In this document: piece by piece, positions 1-3,777 of the stretch | Layout: the number at the start of each line of letters is the position of its first letter | Numbering within the stretch: position 1 is the first letter of the stretch | Source of the DNA: Coxiellaceae bacterium | Lineage (GTDB): Bacteria > Pseudomonadota > Gammaproteobacteria > Coxiellales > Coxiellaceae | NCBI GenBank assembly: GCA_014238445.1 | Contig: JABABC010000119.1 | Span: 1-5,202, forward strand | Direction of reading: 5' to 3' | Length of the DNA: 5,202 nucleotides | Notes under the pieces: generated by a model | What the model saw: the letters and a program-made list of their open reading frames with translations, nothing else | Told to the model about the DNA's origin: nothing | Databases searched by the model: none | Translations under genes and position numbers: made by a program

Positions 1-312
1 GTATTATTTGACATGGCGCGAGAAATAAATCGCTTACGCCAAGCAGAAGCGCTGGATGAAGCCGCTCAATGGGCTGCAGTCATGCGATCATGTGGTGCCT
101 TGTTGGGTGTGTTACAACAAGATCCAGAAGTGTTTTTAAAGTCAGGGATACAGGGTGTGGATGCTCGCGAGATTGATCGTCTAGTGCAGGCTCGAGAGGT
201 TGCTCGTGCGCAAAAAGATTGGCAGCAAGCGGATGCTTTACGAAAACAACTCGATGAGTTGGGTGTGGTCTTGGAAGATAGCGTTGATGGAACGCAGTGG
301 CGTTTGCCATAA
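1..312 (+). CDS. cysS: Cysteinyl-tRNA synthetase, C-terminal part (5' end outside window)
   Basis: The frame is open from the first base and ends at TAA 310-312, giving the last 103 residues of a protein usually about 460 aa long. CysS is a cytoplasmic class I aminoacyl-tRNA synthetase that charges tRNA-Cys with cysteine using ATP. The piece seen is the helical C-terminal region, which helps bind the tRNA; the Rossmann catalytic core with HIGH and KMSKS lies upstream. Recognition rests on the terminal pattern IDRLVQAREVARAQKDW, then QQADALRKQLDELGVVLED and a final TQWRLP, which is characteristic of bacterial CysS tails: two helices followed by a short strand. The preceding segment with GALLGVLQQDPEVFL also fits. 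The next gene starts 39 bases downstream on the same strand with no visible terminator between them, so some co-transcription is possible. Nothing looks damaged. Confidence 0.95.
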   Translation, partial: VLFDMAREINRLRQAEALDEAAQWAAVMRSCGALLGVLQQDPEVFLKSGIQGVDAREIDRLVQAREVARAQKDWQQADALRKQLDELGVVLEDSVDGTQWRLP

Positions 313-326
313 TACAATGAAGTTTG

Positions 327-351
327 CTGAACGAACAAGGAGCATGTTCAG
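327..351 (+). promoter_or_regulatory. Ribosome binding site of nfeD inside a small stem-loop
   Basis: AAGGAG at 337-342 is a strong Shine-Dalgarno sequence nine bases before ATG 352. It is flanked by the 6-bp inverted repeat CTGAAC (327-332) and GTTCAG (346-351). The stem would end directly at the start codon and hold the Shine-Dalgarno sequence in its 13-base loop. The ribosome binding site is clear. The hairpin is short and its effect on translation is only a possibility. Confidence 0.6.
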
Positions 352-1674
352 ATGATGCGATGGATACAATATGGGCTTGTTTTTTTTCTCTGGTGTTGGG
401 CGGTGTGTGTCTATGCCAACCCTTCAGTGGTATTAGTGCCAGTGAAGGGCCCTATTGGCCCAGCGACTGCTGAATATGTTAAAGATAGCTTGGATGCAGC
501 ACAAGATTGGGGTGCACATCTCGTAGTGATCAAACTGAATACCCCCGGTGGGTTGTTAACCTCTACGCGTGCTCTTATTGAATCAATCACTACATCCACA
601 GTTCCCGTCGTGACGTATGTGGCACCTAGCGGCGCTCGAGCAACCAGTGCTGGGACATTTATTTTATATGCTAGCCATTTTGCGGCCATGGCGCCTGGGA
701 CGCATGTCGGCGCAGCAACGCCTGTGGCTTTAGGTGGAGCATCATCGCAGCAATCAGAAGGTGATCAACCTTCAGCGATGGAGAAAAAAGTGCTGAGCGA
801 TTCCACAGCGTATATTCGTTCTTTAGCACAATTACGTGGGCGTAATGTTGAATGGGCAGAACAAGCAGTGAAAGAAGCGAAAAGTTTATCGGCCAGTGAG
901 GCTTTGCATGCAGGTGTGATTAATATGGTAGCGCCATCATTAACGGATTTATTGCAGCAAGTGAATGGACGCAGTGTTGAAATGCAGGGTAAAATGAAAA
1001 CCATTTCAGTCGACGCTCAGCGTGTCCGAACAGTACAGCCAACCTGGCGTCAGCAATTCTTGGCCACAATCACACACCCTAGTGTCGCGTTGGTTTTATT
1101 GGTGGTTGGCCTATTGGGTATTTATATGGAGTTTAGCCAGCCAGGGCTCATATTACCTGGGGTGGTAGGTGTCATCGCTTTATTATTGTCGGGTTACGCT
1201 TTGCATATTTTACCGATTAATTATATCGGGCTAGCATTGTTGCTGTTAGGGTTTGTTCTTTGGTGTATTGAAGTGCTCTTAGGTAGCTTTGGTTTACTGG
1301 CCTTGGGTGGTACGCTCAGTTTTGTGATAGGTGCGGTGGTGCTTTTTGATCAGACTGCGCTAGGCTATGCCATACCCATGGGAACGCTATTGGGTATTGG
1401 TCTATCAGGAGCGTTTGTGAGTATGTTGATGGCTTGGATGGCTTGGTCGTCACATCGTCGACCGGTTGTGATGGCGGATCATGCGGTTGTCGGGCATACG
1501 GGTGTTGTTGTGATAGGCCAGGGTGAATGTTGGATGAAGGTGTCCGGGGAGTGGTGGCGCATTGAGAGTGATTCTAAATTGGCAGAAGGAGACGCTGTTA
1601 AGGTTGTGGCATTAAATAACTTAACGTTAACAGTCAATAAAATAACCGTAAATGAACCTATAGATTGTGATTAA
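352..1674 (+). CDS. nfeD: NfeD1b-type membrane-bound serine protease (ClpP-like domain, NfeD OB domain)
   Basis: This 440-aa protein has the full architecture of long NfeD proteins. Residues 1-22 form a signal peptide or anchor, with likely cleavage after VYA. Residues about 25-215 are a ClpP/crotonase-like protease domain carrying LNTPGG (62-67), the nucleophile motif TSAGT with Ser99, and MAPGTHVGAATP (113-124). The general base is likely Lys145 or Lys146 in the EKKVLSDS segment, matching the Ser-Lys dyad known from archaeal PH1510. Residues about 244-366 hold several hydrophobic membrane helices. Residues about 380-435 are the C-terminal NfeD beta-barrel (OB) domain. The family cuts the hydrophobic C-terminus of partner stomatin proteins, and the next gene encodes such a partner. 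ATG 352 is chosen for its spacing from AAGGAG 337-342; the adjacent ATG 355 is the alternative. The gene looks complete, and catalytic residues are assigned by motif only. Confidence 0.93.
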   Translation: MMRWIQYGLVFFLWCWAVCVYANPSVVLVPVKGPIGPATAEYVKDSLDAAQDWGAHLVVIKLNTPGGLLTSTRALIESITTSTVPVVTYVAPSGARATSAGTFILYASHFAAMAPGTHVGAATPVALGGASSQQSEGDQPSAMEKKVLSDSTAYIRSLAQLRGRNVEWAEQAVKEAKSLSASEALHAGVINMVAPSLTDLLQQVNGRSVEMQGKMKTISVDAQRVRTVQPTWRQQFLATITHPSVALVLLVVGLLGIYMEFSQPGLILPGVVGVIALLLSGYALHILPINYIGLALLLLGFVLWCIEVLLGSFGLLALGGTLSFVIGAVVLFDQTALGYAIPMGTLLGIGLSGAFVSMLMAWMAWSSHRRPVVMADHAVVGHTGVVVIGQGECWMKVSGEWWRIESDSKLAEGDAVKVVALNNLTLTVNKITVNEPIDCD

Positions 1675-1678
1675 GGAG
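1672..1678 (+). promoter_or_regulatory. Slipin ribosome binding site overlapping the nfeD stop codon
   Basis: TAAGGAG at 1672-1678 contains both the TAA stop of nfeD (1672-1674) and the AAGGAG Shine-Dalgarno sequence of the slipin gene, six bases before ATG 1685. This decides the slipin start in favour of 1685 over an in-frame GTG at 1667, which would have no ribosome binding site at usual spacing. The arrangement favours translational coupling and matched output of protease and partner. Confidence 0.8.
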
Positions 1679-1684
1679 AGTGTG

Positions 1685-2428
1685 ATGTTGAATATTGGTT
1701 TAATTTTTATCGTGTTTGTTATCGCGTTGATTTTGTTTAGCGCCATTAATATTTTAAAAGAGTATGAGCGAGCAGTGGTTTTTACCCTCGGTCGTTTTAC
1801 GAGCGTGAAAGGTCCAGGTTTAATCATTATTATCCCTTTTATACAACAAATGGACCGCATTGCATTGCGGACGGTGGTGATGGATGTGCCATCACAAGAT
1901 GTGATTTCACGAGATAATATTTCAGTGCGAGTGAATGCTGTTTTATATTTTAGAGTGATCGATCCAGAGCGTTGTGTGATTCAAATAGAAGATTACTTCG
2001 AGGCAACCAGTCAGCTCGCCCAAACAACTTTACGTGCAGTGTTAGGCCAACATGAGCTGGATGAAATGCTCTCTGGGCGAGACAAGTTAAGTCAGGAGAT
2101 TCAGCACATTCTAGATGATGCAACGGATGCTTGGGGTATTAAAGTTTCACAAGTGGAAATTAAACACATTGATTTGGATGAAAGCATGATCCGTGCGATT
2201 GCTCGACAGGCTGAGGCAGAGCGTGAGCGCCGGGCAAAAGTCATTAATGCTGAGGGTGAATTGCAATCAGCTAATAAGTTGAAAGAAGCTGCGGCCATCT
2301 TGTCACAAGAGCCCCGAGCCATTCAGTTACGTTACTTGCAGACGTTAATGGATATGTCTGGTGAGAATTCATCGACGATTGTGTTTCCGTTGCCCATTGA
2401 GTTATTGTCATCGTTTGTTAATAAATAA
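1685..2428 (+). CDS. SPFH-domain slipin (stomatin/prohibitin-like membrane protein)
   Basis: The product is 247 aa from ATG 1685. An N-terminal hydrophobic helix (about residues 4-23) anchors it in the membrane. It is followed by the SPFH/Band 7 domain: EYERAVVFTLGRF (26-38), KGPGLIIIIPF (42-52), VPSQDVISRDNISVRVNA (68-85), ATSQLAQTTLRAVLGQ (107-122) and ELDEMLSGRDKL (124-135). A charged helix follows (about 166-206, with ARQAEAERERRAKVINAEGE), typical of slipin oligomerisation. The C-terminus carries STIVFPLPIELL (230-241), which resembles the hydrophobic C-terminal segment that NfeD-type proteases cut in archaeal stomatin PH1511. Slipins form large ring-like membrane scaffolds and are linked to membrane microdomains. 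Pairing with the upstream protease supports the assignment strongly. The length is usual for a bacterial slipin and there is no sign of damage. No clear terminator follows the stop. Confidence 0.93.
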   Translation: MLNIGLIFIVFVIALILFSAINILKEYERAVVFTLGRFTSVKGPGLIIIIPFIQQMDRIALRTVVMDVPSQDVISRDNISVRVNAVLYFRVIDPERCVIQIEDYFEATSQLAQTTLRAVLGQHELDEMLSGRDKLSQEIQHILDDATDAWGIKVSQVEIKHIDLDESMIRAIARQAEAERERRAKVINAEGELQSANKLKEAAAILSQEPRAIQLRYLQTLMDMSGENSSTIVFPLPIELLSSFVNK

Positions 2429-2673
2429 TAACAGGCGTCTGGAGCTCATCGTGATAGGGGTATGTTTTAATGAAGATCATTTTAAGCGTGTCATCACACA
2501 CGAATGAGATCGATTGTTGGCGTGATCATAATAGTAACCATTAATCACACCTGATCGTTTTAGAGTGATGATAGGTGTTCGCCTTGTGGTATTGCTAAGC
2601 TATAACGAAATACGGCGTTGGTATCCTGTTAGGTGAACATTGCTGTGTTTGCATCCGAATAATTTAGTGGCGC

Positions 2674-2705
2674 TGTCTTAAATATTCAATCACAAGTTTA
2701 AGACA
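2674..2705. repeat. Perfect 9-bp inverted repeat, 14-base spacer
   Basis: TGTCTTAAA at 2674-2682 is the exact reverse complement of TTTAAGACA at 2697-2705. The spacer is 14 bases. No T-run follows, so it is not a standard intrinsic terminator. It could be an RNA stem-loop or a binding site for a dimeric regulator; the sequence does not decide between them. Confidence 0.6.
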
Positions 2706-2722
2706 AGTTGTTGATAAATGCC

Positions 2723-2758
2723 GGCAGGTTGTAACTCCCAACGAGCTGCCTTCTCGTT
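2723..2758 (+). repeat. Two overlapping, mutually exclusive hairpins
   Basis: Hairpin A pairs GGCAG (2723-2727) with CTGCC (2746-2750) and GTTG (2728-2731) with CAAC (2739-2742), leaving GAG 2743-2745 as a bulge and a 7-base loop. Hairpin B pairs AACGAG (2740-2745) with CTCGTT (2753-2758) around a 7-base loop. They share bases 2740-2745, so only one can form at a time. This is the layout of an RNA switch or attenuator, but no leader peptide or terminator is seen beside it. Confidence 0.45.
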
Positions 2759-2942
2759 AAATAATCCTGAATTGTCATACTTTAATTTTAATCATTAGGG
2801 CTGGAGTATGCCCCTATCAATAGGATTTAGCTTTTAATATTGATCGATGAGGGTGGGTTGTCATGAAATGTTTTTTTTGGATATTTAATATATTTATAAT
2901 AATCAATTAGTTAAAAGTGATCCTTGGTGGTTTTTTTTGGTC

Positions 2943-2948
2943 TATAAT
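2943..2948 (+). promoter_or_regulatory. Possible -10 element for the 90-aa gene
   Basis: TATAAT at 2943-2948 is a perfect sigma-70 -10 hexamer, 31 bases before ATG 2980, implying a short leader. No good -35 hexamer sits at 16-18 bases: the positions near 2920-2925 read ATCCTT. A second perfect TATAAT at 2895-2900 also lacks a good -35. In such AT-rich DNA the match may be accidental. Confidence 0.4.
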
Positions 2949-2979
2949 TAGAGTAGATGTTGGGAAACCTGAGGGGGCG

Positions 2980-3252
2980 ATGATGGTGGAGTTTAGACAA
3001 GCAATGCATGACCCGGCTGGTGTTTTTGGCAAACCCATTAATGTGGTTCATGAAGACGCTTTTTCGTATAAACAAAAAAAAACTATTTTGTTAGAGTGGG
3101 AGTTAGATGCTCAAGCCGTTTTGCGTGCCGATGAGGAGAATATGTTTACCGACTCTGTGAGTATGTTAAGTCGAGTACATCGAGCATTGATGTTTTTAGA
3201 AGAAGAGCATGTGAAGTCAGAGTTACCTGACGATCACGCAGCGCATGATTAG
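2980..3252 (+). CDS. Small conserved-looking protein of unknown function (90 aa)
   Basis: ATG 2980 follows GAGG at 2971-2974 (within a GAGGGGG tract) at good spacing and is chosen over an in-frame GTG at 2917 that lacks a ribosome binding site. The product is soluble and acidic, with no signal peptide or membrane helix. It starts MMVEFRQAMHDPAGVFGKP and continues with VVHEDAFSYKQKKTILLEWELDAQAVLRADEENM (residues 22-55). The pattern DPxxVFxxPxxVVxD, K(K/I)xILxxWExDAxxLxxAxxENM resembles a family of short uncharacterised proteins seen in many proteobacteria; this is from memory and I know no established function. A second helix pair (SMLSRVHRALMFLEEEHV) and a disordered acidic tail rich in Asp and His follow. 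The gene stands alone, with long gaps on both sides, so context gives no role. Confidence 0.75.
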   Translation: MMVEFRQAMHDPAGVFGKPINVVHEDAFSYKQKKTILLEWELDAQAVLRADEENMFTDSVSMLSRVHRALMFLEEEHVKSELPDDHAAHD

Positions 3253-3446
3253 GTGGCCGTAATCTGTCCTTTCGCTCTGCCACTCTGCTTCTTGCCTCAT
3301 TCCTGTATTATTTATTACCTCTCTCCGTTTGGTAATGGCATTTCAAACATCCTTTTTACTATTTTGCTCTATCGAGTGGTTGACTTGTAATGAGGTCAGA
3401 GAAGCCGGTTGTTTGAAAATCTATCCTGCATTGATAGCTCAGTGAA
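3253..3446. other. Intergenic stretch with pyrimidine-rich tract and nested inverted repeats
   Basis: No gene is evident. Bases about 3268-3330 are strongly pyrimidine-rich on the plus strand, with CTCTGC twice. TTTCAAACA (3341-3349) is the exact reverse complement of TGTTTGAAA (3410-3418), with 60 bases between them. Inside lies TGACTT (3381-3386) against AGGTCA (3393-3398), six pairs including one G-T. Just outside is CTATC/GATAG (3421-3425 and 3433-3437). TTGACT at 3380-3385 resembles a -35 but lacks a -10 partner. A folded RNA is possible but not shown. Confidence 0.45.
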
Positions 3447-3629
3447 ATGACCCAAGACCTGATGGGAGTGCTCAGCACGCTGTTGCCTGTGAGTTTTATG
3501 CACACACTATCCTGGTTGGATAACAGGTCTGTCAATCAAACAGTGGATCATTCATGGACTGTGGTGTTTAAGCGTTTTTTTAAACGATTGCGTCGTGCTT
3601 GGCTCGATCATCGAGGTGAAAAACCATAA
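3447..3629 (+). CDS. Doubtful small ORF, 60 aa, cationic C-terminus
   Basis: The frame from ATG 3447 to TAA 3627-3629 encodes a product I do not recognise. It begins MTQDLMGVLSTLLPVSFMH, weakly hydrophobic but too short and polar to be a clear membrane helix. Toward the end it has FKRFFKRLRRAW, a basic segment that could form an amphipathic helix, then DHRGEKP. There is no good ribosome binding site before ATG 3447. The internal ATG 3498 (44 codons including the stop) has only a weak GTGAG at 3489-3493. Support is limited to the open frame, the plausible Arg codons and its position between two genes on the same strand. It may be a real small protein, a decayed gene piece, or chance. Confidence 0.3.
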   Translation: MTQDLMGVLSTLLPVSFMHTLSWLDNRSVNQTVDHSWTVVFKRFFKRLRRAWLDHRGEKP

Positions 3630-3710
3630 TGAAGCATTTAATGATCATTTTTTTGATAATCAATTGATCTGTTGGAGTTTATTTTTCAATTACAGTAAAA
3701 AATGGACTTT

Positions 3711-3730
3711 CTTAAGATTACTTTAATATG
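3711..3730 (+). promoter_or_regulatory. PmrA-box-like tandem repeat upstream of the coiled-coil gene
   Basis: CTTAAGATT (3711-3719), two bases, then TTTAATATG (3722-3730) form a direct repeat with an 11-base period. Against the Legionella/Coxiella PmrA box, recalled as cTTAATatT-N2-cTTAATatT, the half-sites match at 8 and 7 of 9 positions. PmrA is the response regulator that controls many Dot/Icm secretion and effector genes in those bacteria. The site lies just before a possible -10 and 47 bases before the start codon, as expected for an activator. The match is by eye, and the presence of PmrA in this organism is unproven. Confidence 0.5.
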
Positions 3731-3734
3731 CGTT

Positions 3735-3743
3735 TGTTAGACT
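3735..3743 (+). promoter_or_regulatory. Possible extended -10 element for the coiled-coil gene
   Basis: TGTTAGACT at 3735-3743 reads as an extended -10 (TG, one base, TAGACT with four of six consensus positions). It begins its hexamer seven bases after the PmrA-like repeat and has no good sigma-70 -35, which is what an activator-dependent promoter would show. Transcription would start near 3750, leaving a leader of under 30 bases. Confidence 0.35.
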
Positions 3744-3765
3744 TTGACAGTTGGTGTGTGTAAAA

Positions 3766-3771
3766 AAAGGA
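3766..3771 (+). promoter_or_regulatory. Ribosome binding site deciding the GTG 3778 start
   Basis: AAAGGA at 3766-3771 lies six bases before GTG 3778. The frame is closed by TGA at 3745-3747, and the only other upstream candidates, TTG 3751 and GTG 3754, have no Shine-Dalgarno sequence, so the GTG at 3778 is the best start. Confidence 0.7.
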
Positions 3772-3777
3772 CAAGTC

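Larger units (their letters stand above)
2429..2979. other. 551-base AT-rich intergenic region with several inverted repeats
   Basis: I find no convincing protein gene on either strand and no tRNA or rRNA here. The stretch holds: a weak hairpin CGTGT/ACACG (2487-2502); four GATC sites at 2475, 2508, 2524 and 2553; an ACACCT/AGGTGT repeat (2547-2552 and 2573-2578); a 9-bp inverted repeat (2674-2705); two mutually exclusive hairpins (2723-2758); and TAGGGC/GCCCCTA with one bulged base (2796-2816). The last 120 bases are very AT-rich, with two TATAAT hexamers and two identical GTTTTTTTTGG tracts. A possible weak promoter lies at 2578-2606 (TTCGCC, 17 bases, TATAAC). The region could hold a small RNA or a long regulatory leader, but no terminator marks an RNA end. 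Confidence 0.6.

Noticed and set aside
1667..1684. GTG 1667 as the slipin start
   Set aside because: It would place the AAGGAG inside the coding region and lacks its own ribosome binding site; ATG 1685 fits family N-termini.
2470..2544. 24-codon ORF from ATG 2470
   Set aside because: Short, polar, with only a poorly spaced G-rich stretch upstream; no sign of a leader peptide function.
2557..2565. GTTTTAGAG, as at the start of some type II CRISPR repeats
   Set aside because: It occurs once, with no repeats, spacers or cas genes.
2453..2818. Long-range 8-bp pairing GATAGGGG (2453-2460) with CCCCTATC (2811-2818)
   Set aside because: An 8-base complementary pair is expected by chance in a region of this size.
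2833..2841. TTTAATATT, a lone PmrA half-site
   Set aside because: No second half-site lies 11 bases to either side.
2884..2903. Second PmrA-like pair TTTAATATA and TATAATAAT upstream of the 90-aa gene
   Set aside because: Only 13 of 18 positions match and the stretch is nearly pure A/T, so chance explains it.
2863..2910. 15-codon hydrophobic ORF (MKCFFWIFNIFIIIN) from ATG 2863 after GAGGG
   Set aside because: The composition is what T-rich DNA gives by chance in this frame; too short to support.
2917..2979. GTG 2917 as an earlier start of the 90-aa gene
   Set aside because: No ribosome binding site, the added 21 residues come from the AT/T-tract promoter-like region, and ATG 2980 has a good one.
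3433..3443. GATAGCTCAGT, resembling a tRNA D-arm
   Set aside because: No T-arm (GGTTCGAATCC-like) or acceptor pairing follows within tRNA distance.
3640..3668. Palindromes AATGATCATT (3640-3649) and ATCAATTGAT (3659-3668) near a T-run, possible terminator
   Set aside because: Both are loop-less and AT-rich with no GC stem before the T-run, so a working intrinsic terminator is unlikely.
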